Below are positions 6,590 to 13,870 of a stretch of 17,375 nucleotides of DNA, piece by piece (the stretch's first letter is position 1; each line of letters begins with the position of its first letter). Location of the stretch: the NCBI GenBank assembly GCA_002404095.1, contig DHJA01000205.1:1-17375 (forward strand), in the 5' to 3' direction. Source of the stretch: Planctomycetaceae bacterium UBA4732 (lineage in GTDB: Bacteria > Planctomycetota > Planctomycetia > Gemmatales > Gemmataceae). Position numbers and translations under genes: made by a program. Under the pieces are notes generated by a model that was given only the letters and a program-made list of their open reading frames with translations, searched no databases and was not told the DNA's origin.

Positions 6590-8047
6590 TCACGGCCGCA
6601 GCGCCCGCAACAACCCTTCCGCCTTGTGCAGCGTCTCGGCGTATTCGTCCTCGGGGTCCGAGTCGGCCACGACGCCGCCGCCGACGGGAAATTGCATCCA
6701 ACCACGGCCGATGGTGAACGTGCGGATCAGAATGTTCGTGTCCATCGAGCCATCGAAGCCGATGTAGCCGAGACTGCCGCAATACGGACCGCGCGCCGTC
6801 GGCTCCAACTCGGCGATGATCTCCATTGCGCGCACCTTCGGCGCTCCCGTCACCGAGCCGCCGGGGAACGCCGCCCGCAACAGGTCCACCGGCCCCAGCC
6901 CCGGCCGCAGTCGGCCGCGCACCTCGGATACCAGATGATGAATGTGTTCATACGTTTCCAGCCGGCACACGGCCGGTACGCGGATCGAACCGTAAGCCGC
7001 GACTCGGCCCAGGTCGTTGCGCAGTAGGTCCACGATCATGACGTTTTCGGATCGATCCTTTGCGGAGTGCATAAGGTCGTATATCTGACGGCGATCTTCC
7101 TCCGGCGTGGCGCTGCGCGGCCGGGTGCCCTTAATGGGCCGCGTTTCGATCTCGCCGTTTTCGACGCGCAGGAAACGCTCCGGCGACGCGCTGGCGATCA
7201 CGAAATCGCCGAGGTCGAAGTAGCCGGCGAACGGAGCGGAGTTGCGCTCGCGCAGCCGGCGGTATAGTTCCAACGGATGCCGATCGGCCCGGTGAAGCAG
7301 ACGCTGTGAGAGATTGACCTGGAAGCAGTCGCCGGCGTGGATGTACTCGACGGCGCGGCGAACTGCCTTCAGGTAGCCGGGCCGATCAAAGTTGCTGGAG
7401 ACGCCGGGCAGACCGGGAAGCGGAGAGAGACGGCCGGGAGCGACCTCGAAGGCGGTCCTTACTCGATAAGGCGGAATCTCGGCGCCGTTCGCCGCCAATA
7501 ATCGCTTCACGGCGTCGAGACGCATCGCCGCCCGACGATTTCGGTTGGCCGGATCGCACTCCGGTAAGCCGGTGGAGATGATCCACCCCCGCCCTTGAGC
7601 GTGGTCGAAGGCGACGACCCAATCATACAAACCAATCGCTATATCGGGGGTCTTGAATTGGTCGCGCCGCGCCCGCGGCAGACGTTCGATGTGATGGCAA
7701 AGGTCGTAGCCGAACAGTCCAGCGGCGCCGCCCTGGAACGGCGGCAGATCGGGTATTCTTTCCATGCGGTAACGCTTCAACCAGCTGGCCAACGCGGGGA
7801 ATGGGTCGCTCCACCAGCGCCCGCTTTCGCCGTCGTTTATCCTCCCACGTCGCGTCGTCATCCAGCTGAAAGGCTGGGCCGTCACGAACGAATAACGGCC
7901 CACGTCGGGATGGTCGCCGGCGCTGTCCAGAAATAAGAGATGAGGGAGAGACGAAAGCCGTAAACAGACCTGCCACGGATCGGGCGCCGGCGTCAGTTCC
8001 TCGACCAACGGCCGGATCGGCTCAATTTCCGGCGATAGGTGATTCAT
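6590..8047 (-). CDS. pabB: Aminodeoxychorismate synthase component I
   Basis: 485-residue chorismate-utilising enzyme that aminates chorismate to 4-amino-4-deoxychorismate, the precursor of p-aminobenzoate. The N-terminal TrpE/PabB lobe (about 15-200) includes RYSFVTAQPF and GGAAGLFGYDL. The catalytic chorismate-binding domain (about 222-483) includes AGDCFQVNLSQRL, SPERFLRV, RPIKGTRPR, DLLRNDLGRV, HHLVSEVRGRL, FPGGSVTGAPKVRAMEII and GGGVVADSDPEDEYAET. The PIKGT lysine (Lys306) is the PabB-specific residue; anthranilate synthases have PIAGT, so this is PabB rather than TrpE. No glutaminase partner (PabA) or lyase (PabC) is in the window. The ATG at 8047 is preceded by GAGGAAAGG. It lies 48 bases downstream of the DHPS-like gene on the same strand, separated by a palindromic repeat, which fits joint pterin/pABA cofactor synthesis. 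Confidence 0.95.
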   Translation of the reverse strand: MNHLSPEIEPIRPLVEELTPAPDPWQVCLRLSSLPHLLFLDSAGDHPDVGRYSFVTAQPFSWMTTRRGRINDGESGRWWSDPFPALASWLKRYRMERIPDLPPFQGGAAGLFGYDLCHHIERLPRARRDQFKTPDIAIGLYDWVVAFDHAQGRGWIISTGLPECDPANRNRRAAMRLDAVKRLLAANGAEIPPYRVRTAFEVAPGRLSPLPGLPGVSSNFDRPGYLKAVRRAVEYIHAGDCFQVNLSQRLLHRADRHPLELYRRLRERNSAPFAGYFDLGDFVIASASPERFLRVENGEIETRPIKGTRPRSATPEEDRRQIYDLMHSAKDRSENVMIVDLLRNDLGRVAAYGSIRVPAVCRLETYEHIHHLVSEVRGRLRPGLGPVDLLRAAFPGGSVTGAPKVRAMEIIAELEPTARGPYCGSLGYIGFDGSMDTNILIRTFTIGRGWMQFPVGGGVVADSDPEDEYAETLHKAEGLLRALRP

Positions 8048-8072
8048 TCGACGGCCTTTCCTCGTCGCGCAG

Positions 8073-8136
8073 AAAAGGGCGGGGAGACCCCGCCCCTACA
8101 GCGATTTTGGTAGGGGCGGGGTCTCCCCGCCCTTTT
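8073..8136. repeat. 27-bp perfect inverted repeat made of two GC-rich palindromes
   Basis: Positions 8073-8099 and 8110-8136 are exact reverse complements with a 10-base loop. Each arm itself contains a palindrome with 8-base arms GGGCGGGG and CCCCGCCC around a 3-base centre (AGA or TCT). The structure therefore resembles a REP/BIME-type doublet. It overlaps the last codons and stop of the DHPS-like gene and most of the gap before pabB. It is likely a dispersed genomic element and a strong mRNA secondary structure between the two genes. Confidence 0.85.
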
Positions 8137-9496
8137 GAGAGCGGCTCTCTTCCGGTACCGTCAGGAAGCCCCAACGCAATTCCTGATCTTGCGTATAGTT
8201 CTTGCCCAGCGTGAGGGCCGTCACGGCCTTGGCCATCTCCCAACCAAGGTAAAAGGCATGCGACGGGTCCACCGGCTCGCGCCGTTGCATCTCCTCGAAC
8301 AGGACAAACGGGTCCGTCCCCTCCAAGTGCATTTTGTTGTTTACGACGTGCAGCCGGCTGCCCTCGGCGAACAGACGATAATTATGATCCGATATATGTG
8401 AAGCAAGGTCCGCCAGCACCGCCGGCCCATGTTCGCGCAACTTCGGATCGCGAAGCAGCACCAGTTCCGGCGCCAGATGTTTGGGCAAGACGCGCCGTGT
8501 GCAAGCGTGATAAACCAAACGCCTCGCCAAATCCAACTCGCGCACACAACTACGGCACCAGTTGATAACCTGCGTCGTCAGCACACTGCGAACGCCGACC
8601 TCCTGGCAGAATCCGAGCAATAGCGCGTTCAGCCCGGCCGAGTCCGCGTCGGTCAGCTCCGTCAGATTGCCGACGCCCATCATCATCTCGGCGCCGGGAT
8701 AACGGCGCCGTACTTCGAGATAGCGCCCCAGCGACTCCGCGAAGCCGAAGCCGATCGGCTCGATCACCGGGTCGATGCGGAACAGTACGCCCCAGGCCGT
8801 CAGCTTGTCGATTGTGGCGTCCAGCCCTTCCAATGTGGCCAGCATGTCGGGCAGGACGACGACCTCGCAGCCCCACGACCGCGCGGCCGTGACATTGCCG
8901 CTGTTGACGCTAAGCACCAACTCGGCGCCGGCCTGCACCGCCGCCTCGACCTCCACCGTATTGAAGCTGTCGATGGATACGCGCAATCCTACGTCGCGTA
9001 GCGTCTTCACCGCATCGCCGACGCCGGCCCAGGCGTCGCCGGGGTCGCAGCCTACGTCGATGAGGTCGGCGCCGTCGGCGGCCAGCGATCGCGCCTGCGT
9101 CAACAATTCGGCGCGGGTCAACCGTTGAGCAGAGTTGATTTCAGCGATAATGGCGATGTCGTAAGCGCCATATCCCGTATCGCTTGGTTTCGATGCGCTG
9201 AAGAAATCGGGCAGGTCGCGCAGGTCTTTGGGGCCGCGTTCGACGGGGACGGCCGTGAGCGCTTGCAAGGCGGCGAGGTCGCCGGCGCACAAGCCGGGCA
9301 GCACAATACGACTAATCCCCTCCGGTATGTGCATATGACGTGCGATCCAAGGCGTCGCAGCGAGGGCGGCGACGGTGATGGGCAGCACGGTCACGCTGTA
9401 GTCGAAGCCGGCGCGCGGCGCGAGGTTGAGCAGCGTGTGCCGCAGGGCAGTCTCGGCCAGCTTGCCGGTCACGAACAGCAGATGGGGACGTTCCAT
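8096..9496 (-). CDS. Dihydropteroate synthase-like protein (DUF6513/TIGR00284 type)
   Basis: 466 residues. The N-terminal part (about 4-125, HLLFVTGKLAETALRHTL...) looks like the DUF6513 region. It is followed by a pterin-binding TIM-barrel-like core (about 115-315) with ADLIDVGCDPGDAW, LRVSIDSFNTVEVEAAVQAG, LVLSVNSGN and MMMGVGNLTELTDADSAGLN, echoing DHPS motifs (DvGgestrpga, iSiDTyka, viNDvsg). Such DHPS-related proteins occur in archaea lacking bacterial DHPS and in methylotrophs and planctomycetes that make tetrahydromethanopterin, so a pterin-pABA type step is likely, not proven. The ATG at 9496 starts 4 bases after the permease stop. Upstream codons up to 9694 lie inside the permease and were excluded. 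The last residues (about 455-466, KGGETPPLPKSL) and the TAG stop are encoded by a palindromic repeat, so the native C-terminus was probably altered. Confidence 0.87.
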   Translation of the reverse strand: MERPHLLFVTGKLAETALRHTLLNLAPRAGFDYSVTVLPITVAALAATPWIARHMHIPEGISRIVLPGLCAGDLAALQALTAVPVERGPKDLRDLPDFFSASKPSDTGYGAYDIAIIAEINSAQRLTRAELLTQARSLAADGADLIDVGCDPGDAWAGVGDAVKTLRDVGLRVSIDSFNTVEVEAAVQAGAELVLSVNSGNVTAARSWGCEVVVLPDMLATLEGLDATIDKLTAWGVLFRIDPVIEPIGFGFAESLGRYLEVRRRYPGAEMMMGVGNLTELTDADSAGLNALLLGFCQEVGVRSVLTTQVINWCRSCVRELDLARRLVYHACTRRVLPKHLAPELVLLRDPKLREHGPAVLADLASHISDHNYRLFAEGSRLHVVNNKMHLEGTDPFVLFEEMQRREPVDPSHAFYLGWEMAKAVTALTLGKNYTQDQELRWGFLTVPEESRSQKGGETPPLPKSL

Positions 9497-9500
9497 ATCT

Positions 9501-11507
9501 TCAGGATAAACGATGCGGCGGCGGGTTGCTGTAGCGAATCGCGCCGGCGTCCACTCGCCCGCCGGCGCGCTTGAACCGTTGGTTCGTCGCCTGCCATACC
9601 AGTCCCGCGAAGATCGCCCAGGCGACAAGGCCCGCGAACGCGCAGCCGAGCAGCTGGCCGGGAATATCCTGATTAAAAGGAGTGTCGTATCCAAAGGGGA
9701 GATATAAGCCGAAGACCGCCGGCGGCGTTAGGCCGCCCTCTATCATGGCTATCCAAAACGCTATCCTCCAGTCCGGCCCTAGAAACCACCCGACGAAGCC
9801 GCAGGGCAGCCAAAGCAGCCAATGGCCGACCGACAAACCGACAACCGTCAGGATCGTGTACAGCACGGCGCGGGCGGACGTGCGGCTGACCAGCGAGAAC
9901 CATAGGCCGACGCTGGCCATCGCCGCGGCGTAGACGCACCACGCCAGGACGAGCAGCGGCGCCGCCAGAAAGTGCAATCCGCCTGTGACAACGCCCAGAC
10001 CCCATACGAAAACCAGCAACCCCGCCATCCAGCGCACACTCAGGATCGCGCCCAGCCATTTGCCATAGAGGATATCTTCGCTACTTAAAGGGCTAGTTAA
10101 CAGACTGTCGAAGGTTTCCCGATCGCGCTCGGCGCGGATGCTGTACGCCGCGCGGATCGCAACGCCCAGCAGGGTCAGACAAGCCATAATCGTTCCTACG
10201 ACGCGCACCCAGCCGTTCCATGCTCCGCGCCATTCTAACCAGAAAAAATTGTAGTTATAGCCATAACTTCTGCTGGCGAATTCGAGCCACGACCAAAGAA
10301 GGAATGTGATGCTGCCGCCGATTAGGAGGATCACGGGAAGAAGGATGTACCACCGACCGGCAGCACCGCGTTCAGCGTGGACCTCCTTCCATATCATCGC
10401 CCGATCGCCGACCGGCGGCCGTCGCGGCGCCCTCTTTGCGCGCGGCGGCCGCGGCTCGCGCAGACTCGCCCGCCGCAATAAGACCGACGCCGTGAGGACG
10501 CTTGCCAGCGCGACCACGCCATGAAAAAGGGAGTAGGCGCCGAGAGCGCGCGGCAAGCTTACCTCAATGGGGTCGCCGCTGAGGAAGATACTGCCCACGG
10601 CCTTGATAGGGTTGCCGGTTTCGATCACGCCGATGATATTTTCCAAAAACACCGACTCGGGCGAGCCGACAAAGGACCAGTGCGCTAGATAGAACAAAAC
10701 CACGTTGCCCAGCACACACAGCATGACGTACAGGAGGATAAAGCCGTAAGCCAGCAACAGGGCGGCGCGCGGCGGTCGGGCGATCACCGACGCCAGCAGA
10801 CTGACGCCGGCCACGCTCGCGAGGGTGACGGCCGTGCCCGCGAAGCCTGCCAGGACGAGGTGCGGGTCCACGCCGCCCAGAAACTGCACCGCCCCCAGCA
10901 CCGGCAGGCCGGCCAGCAACAACAGGCCCAGATGCGCCATGCGCGAACCGAGCTTGCCCAGCACGATTTCATGGCTGCGTAAGTCGGTGACAAGGAGGAA
11001 CTGAATTGTCTTCTTTTGTTTCTCGTCCGCGATGGCGCCAGCCGTGTACGCCGGCGTGAGCAGCACCATTAGCACGAATTGAGTGATCAGAAAGGTATAG
11101 AAGAAATGCTCGGCGAACCGGGCGACCTGGCTATTGGACGGCGGCCCGTATCGGCCTATCGACTCGCTCCAATACATCATTGCCAGCACGGCGAACAGGA
11201 TAAGCAGGTAGGCGCCGCGGACGAAATAGGTGCGGGCGCGGCGGGAAGTGCGGACGAGGTCGTACCAAAGAATGGGGCCGAACGCCTTGAGCCAGCCGCG
11301 TCGAAAAAGCACGGCCGCGACGACAAGCAGACAGGCCGACGCGAGGATGGACGCCCACGGCGGCCAGTCGCCGGCGTAGACGACGAGGACGGCCGCGGCG
11401 GCGATCATGCCGACAAAGCTGAGGCGCTCGATCCAGGCGCGCGGCGTATTCGACCAGGGGATAGAGCGTCGCAAACGGGCCAGGAATGGGGCGACCGGAA
11501 GGGGCAT
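9501..11507 (-). CDS. ABC-2 type transporter permease, two fused membrane modules
   Basis: 668-residue polytopic membrane protein. About 12 or more hydrophobic segments fall into two halves joined by a basic cytoplasmic linker (about 345-368, rich in Arg/Pro). Each half has the same landmark between its first and second helical groups: GAIADEKQKKTIQFLLVTDL then SHEIVLGKLG (158-186), and SIRAERDRETFDSLLTSPLS then SEDILYGKWLG (456-486). These match the ABC-2 permease pattern (E...T...LL.TPLS..EI..GK) and show internal duplication. No ATP-binding subunit is present in the window, so it would work with an ATPase encoded elsewhere or beyond. The ATG at 11507 has only a weak ribosome site (GGCGG 9 bases upstream). 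The substrate is unknown. It lies 53 bases after the FAD oxidoreductase gene and 4 bases before the DHPS-like gene. Confidence 0.85.
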   Translation of the reverse strand: MPLPVAPFLARLRRSIPWSNTPRAWIERLSFVGMIAAAAVLVVYAGDWPPWASILASACLLVVAAVLFRRGWLKAFGPILWYDLVRTSRRARTYFVRGAYLLILFAVLAMMYWSESIGRYGPPSNSQVARFAEHFFYTFLITQFVLMVLLTPAYTAGAIADEKQKKTIQFLLVTDLRSHEIVLGKLGSRMAHLGLLLLAGLPVLGAVQFLGGVDPHLVLAGFAGTAVTLASVAGVSLLASVIARPPRAALLLAYGFILLYVMLCVLGNVVLFYLAHWSFVGSPESVFLENIIGVIETGNPIKAVGSIFLSGDPIEVSLPRALGAYSLFHGVVALASVLTASVLLRRASLREPRPPRAKRAPRRPPVGDRAMIWKEVHAERGAAGRWYILLPVILLIGGSITFLLWSWLEFASRSYGYNYNFFWLEWRGAWNGWVRVVGTIMACLTLLGVAIRAAYSIRAERDRETFDSLLTSPLSSEDILYGKWLGAILSVRWMAGLLVFVWGLGVVTGGLHFLAAPLLVLAWCVYAAAMASVGLWFSLVSRTSARAVLYTILTVVGLSVGHWLLWLPCGFVGWFLGPDWRIAFWIAMIEGGLTPPAVFGLYLPFGYDTPFNQDIPGQLLGCAFAGLVAWAIFAGLVWQATNQRFKRAGGRVDAGAIRYSNPPPHRLS

Positions 11508-11560
11508 GACTGCTAGACCGCCAACTGTTAAGGGCGCGGGCAATAATGAACTCGCCAAAA

Positions 11561-12745
11561 TCAATTTGCAATCGTTCCGTAAGGCAAGCCATTGTTTTTC
11601 GCGCCGTCCCCTTCGCCGAAGCGAGCCGCGCGCAACGGCGTCAGGTCCAGCGTCGCCGCCTTGCCGTCGATGACCAACTCGGCGACAACCTCTCCCGCGG
11701 CCGGCGCCATTAAGATGGATCGGCCAGCAAAGCCGACGGCGCCATAAACTCCATCCAACCCCGGAAGGCGATCCAAGATCGGCAGGCCGTCGGGCGTTAC
11801 CACTTGCAGGGCGCCGTAGCCGCCGCGGCCGTAGCTGCGGTGCAGCCCCGGAAAACGCCGACTCAGGCGCTGACGGACCCCCGGCAGCCAATCGCCGTCG
11901 GCCGCTTCGTTGTACTCGTCGGGATTGATCGGCTCTTTCGTCTCGGCGGCGCTCAGGGGGCCGACTTGAAGGCCGTCGGCGGATGCAGGACGGAAATACA
12001 ACCCTTGCGCGAAGTCGATGGTAACGACAGTGCGTCGGCCGCCGTCGATCGGTCGGCGGAAGAACGCCGCCTGCGTGCGCCGGACTTCCACCGCCAGCGC
12101 GGTCTTGTACGGCTTCAAAAGCCGCGGCGTCCACGGTCCCGTCGCCAGCACCACGGCGCCGCAGGTATACGGCCCTTCATTGGTCTGAACGCCGACGACT
12201 TTGCCCTTCTCCACGTCCAGCCCTTGCACTTCCACGCCTTGACGGAGATCGGCCCCATGCCGTCGGGCGGATTCGGCCAGACCCGTCAGCACTTGCACCG
12301 GATCGACGCAGCCGGCGTCTGCCTCGAAGACGGCCAATTCGTCCTCCGCCAGGCGAGCGTTGGCGTCGATCTCCGTCAGCTCCTGACCGCCAATCGGCCG
12401 CACATCGACGCCGGCCTCGCGCTGCGCGGCGAGGTTGGCGTCCAGTGCCGCCCGGTCGCTTTCGCGGACGATCAGCACCATGCCGGCGCGCGTGAAGACG
12501 GGCGGACTGCCGAGGGATTCGTGGAGATGCGCGTAGAAACGGAGGCCGCCGCGCGCCATCGCGGCGGCGACAGGGACGCCATCATGCTGGAAGAGCAGGC
12601 CGGCCGACTTGCCACTGCCGCCGGCGCCGAAGAAGGACTTCTCCAATAAGACGACGCGCCCCGCGCGGCGCCGCGCGAGACGGCTGGCAGCGCTCAGGCC
12701 GACCGCGCCGCCTCCGACGACCAGAATGTCGCACGCCTGGGACAT
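11561..12745 (-). CDS. FAD-dependent oxidoreductase (DAO family)
   Basis: 394-residue flavoprotein of the D-amino-acid oxidase/sarcosine oxidase/glycine oxidase fold. The N-terminal Rossmann motif is CDILVVGGGAVGLSAASRLA (GxGxxG at 11-16), with Glu35 at the end of the second strand (VVLLEK) to bind the FAD ribose. GSGKSAGLLFQ follows. A second FAD region appears as GAVVLATGPWTPRLL (about 196-210). Near the C-terminus TPDGLPILDRLPGLDGVYGA and GFAGRSILMAPAAGEVVAEL are the usual C-terminal FAD motif. The real substrate (sarcosine, glycine, proline, dimethylglycine or other) cannot be read off. The ATG at 12745 was chosen because AAGG lies 8 bases before it. A GTG one codon upstream (12748) is the alternative. 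It is probably co-transcribed with the permease 53 bases downstream. Confidence 0.9.
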   Translation of the reverse strand: MSQACDILVVGGGAVGLSAASRLARRRAGRVVLLEKSFFGAGGSGKSAGLLFQHDGVPVAAAMARGGLRFYAHLHESLGSPPVFTRAGMVLIVRESDRAALDANLAAQREAGVDVRPIGGQELTEIDANARLAEDELAVFEADAGCVDPVQVLTGLAESARRHGADLRQGVEVQGLDVEKGKVVGVQTNEGPYTCGAVVLATGPWTPRLLKPYKTALAVEVRRTQAAFFRRPIDGGRRTVVTIDFAQGLYFRPASADGLQVGPLSAAETKEPINPDEYNEAADGDWLPGVRQRLSRRFPGLHRSYGRGGYGALQVVTPDGLPILDRLPGLDGVYGAVGFAGRSILMAPAAGEVVAELVIDGKAATLDLTPLRAARFGEGDGAKNNGLPYGTIAN

Positions 12746-12869
12746 CACGCGGCCCTTTTCATCCGACCGAGGGAGGCGCCGGCGATGAGGCGACGCCTTC
12801 TCCTTTATCTTAGCAAAGTCGTTTCGGCCGGACGGAGGTCAACGGAAACCTTACCGAATCGGCAAGCAC

Positions 12870-12885
12870 TGGCATTGCAATTGCT
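12870..12885 (+). promoter_or_regulatory. Putative sigma54 (-24/-12) promoter
   Basis: TGGCATTGCAATTGCT has the invariant GG (12871-12872) and GC (12883-12884) separated by exactly 10 bases. It matches TGGCACG-N4-TTGCW at all conserved positions but two. Transcription would begin near 12896 and run into the histidine kinase gene. No upstream activator site was identified, and the gap to the divergent oxidoreductase is only 124 bases. Confidence 0.45.
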
Positions 12886-12913
12886 AGATATATCAAGTGT
12901 TGGCAAGCCGGAA

Positions 12914-12974
12914 GCGTAGAGCCACCCGAAGACGCGGTGCAATCGCTGAAACCATCCTCCGGGTGGCTCTACGC
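12914..12974. repeat. Perfect 15-bp inverted repeat in the leader of the histidine kinase gene
   Basis: GCGTAGAGCCACCCG (12914-12928) and its exact reverse complement (12960-12974) flank a 31-base loop. In RNA it would form a long stem just before the ATG at 12988 and would enclose the alternative GTG start at 12937. It may be a leader attenuator or a dispersed palindromic element that inserted in front of the gene. Confidence 0.7.
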
Positions 12975-12987
12975 CCCCGGCTCGCCG

Positions 12988-13830
12988 ATGTTTGCCGATT
13001 TGTATCGCGCGGGAACTCTGGAGGCGGTCGTGTCTCAATATAAAACGCCTCTTGGATTAGGCGCCTCCCTTGCGGCTCCGATTGAACAAACGCCAATTTC
13101 TACCGAGGAAATCTGCCACGACTTAGGCCAATGCAAAGACGACTTTCTGGCGGTATTGGCTCACGAATTGCGCAACCCGCTGGCGCCCATTCGCTACGCG
13201 CTTCAGGTCTTGAAGCAACCGGGCGTCGGCGGCCCGACAGTGGATCGACTGCATGAAATGATGGAACGCCAAGTAGCGCACCTAAGCCGTATGGTTGATG
13301 ATCTCATGCTTGTCTCTCGCCTCACTCAAGGCCGCATTGTGCTACGCAAGGAGGCGGTGAACGCGGCCGTACTCCTGGGCCGCGCGGCAGAGGCCATGCA
13401 GCCGCGTTTCGAGGAACGACGGCAAATACTGACGGTATGCGCGCCGGCTGAATTGTGCTTGGAGGGGGACCCGACGCGGCTCGAACAGGTTCTCCTCAAT
13501 TTGCTGCATAACGCTTCCAAATATACCGACCCCGGCGGTCGCATTTGGTTGTCCGCGGAAAGGAAGGGTGATGAAGTTTTGATTCGGGTGAAAGACGCCG
13601 GCATCGGCATCGCCGCTGTGATGCTGCCATTCATATTCGATCCGCTGGTGCAGGGGGAACGGCGTCTCGACCGTTCCAGGGGCGGCGTGGGAATTGGCCT
13701 AACTCTTGTCCGCAAAATGGTCGAGTTGCACGCCGGAACGGTAGAGGCTTATAGCGCCGGCGCTAGTCGAGGCGCCGAATTCGTGGTTCGTTTGCCCTGC
13801 CTGGCAACAGACCGAATCCCTTCCGCATAA
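12988..13830 (+). CDS. Soluble sensor histidine kinase without recognised sensor domain
   Basis: 280 residues from the ATG at 12988. The alternative GTG at 12937 would add 17. The HisKA dimerisation/phosphoacceptor domain spans about 48-115, with the H-box FLAVLAHELRNPLAPIRYAL and phosphoacceptor His59. The HATPase_c domain (about 155-270) has an N-box (LEQVLLNLLHNASKYT, Asn171 and Asn175), G1 DAGIGI (203-208) and G2 GGVGIGL (232-238). It ends in a typical HAGTVEAYS...GAEFVVRLP strand. No membrane segment and no PAS, GAF or receiver domain is visible in the 45-residue N-terminus, so the input must come from a partner or the gene is a trimmed remnant of a longer kinase. No response regulator is adjacent. 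No good ribosome site precedes either start. Confidence 0.85.
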   Translation: MFADLYRAGTLEAVVSQYKTPLGLGASLAAPIEQTPISTEEICHDLGQCKDDFLAVLAHELRNPLAPIRYALQVLKQPGVGGPTVDRLHEMMERQVAHLSRMVDDLMLVSRLTQGRIVLRKEAVNAAVLLGRAAEAMQPRFEERRQILTVCAPAELCLEGDPTRLEQVLLNLLHNASKYTDPGGRIWLSAERKGDEVLIRVKDAGIGIAAVMLPFIFDPLVQGERRLDRSRGGVGIGLTLVRKMVELHAGTVEAYSAGASRGAEFVVRLPCLATDRIPSA

Positions 13831-13870
13831 GCAGAGCCAGGGCGAGCCGCCGGGTTCATCCCATTAGCAT

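Noticed and set aside
6477..6782. Upstream extension of the DUF1559-type gene to 6782
   Set aside because: It overlaps the end of pabB, is Arg/His-rich, and would bury the clear signal peptide and ribosome site at 6476.
9497..9694. Upstream extension of the DHPS-like gene to 9694
   Set aside because: It lies within the permease coding region. The ATG at 9496 falls 4 bases after the permease stop and begins the recognisable domain.
11508..12134. Upstream extension of the ABC permease to 12134
   Set aside because: It overlaps the FAD oxidoreductase out of frame and has an Arg-rich composition. Membrane-protein character begins only at the ATG at 11507.
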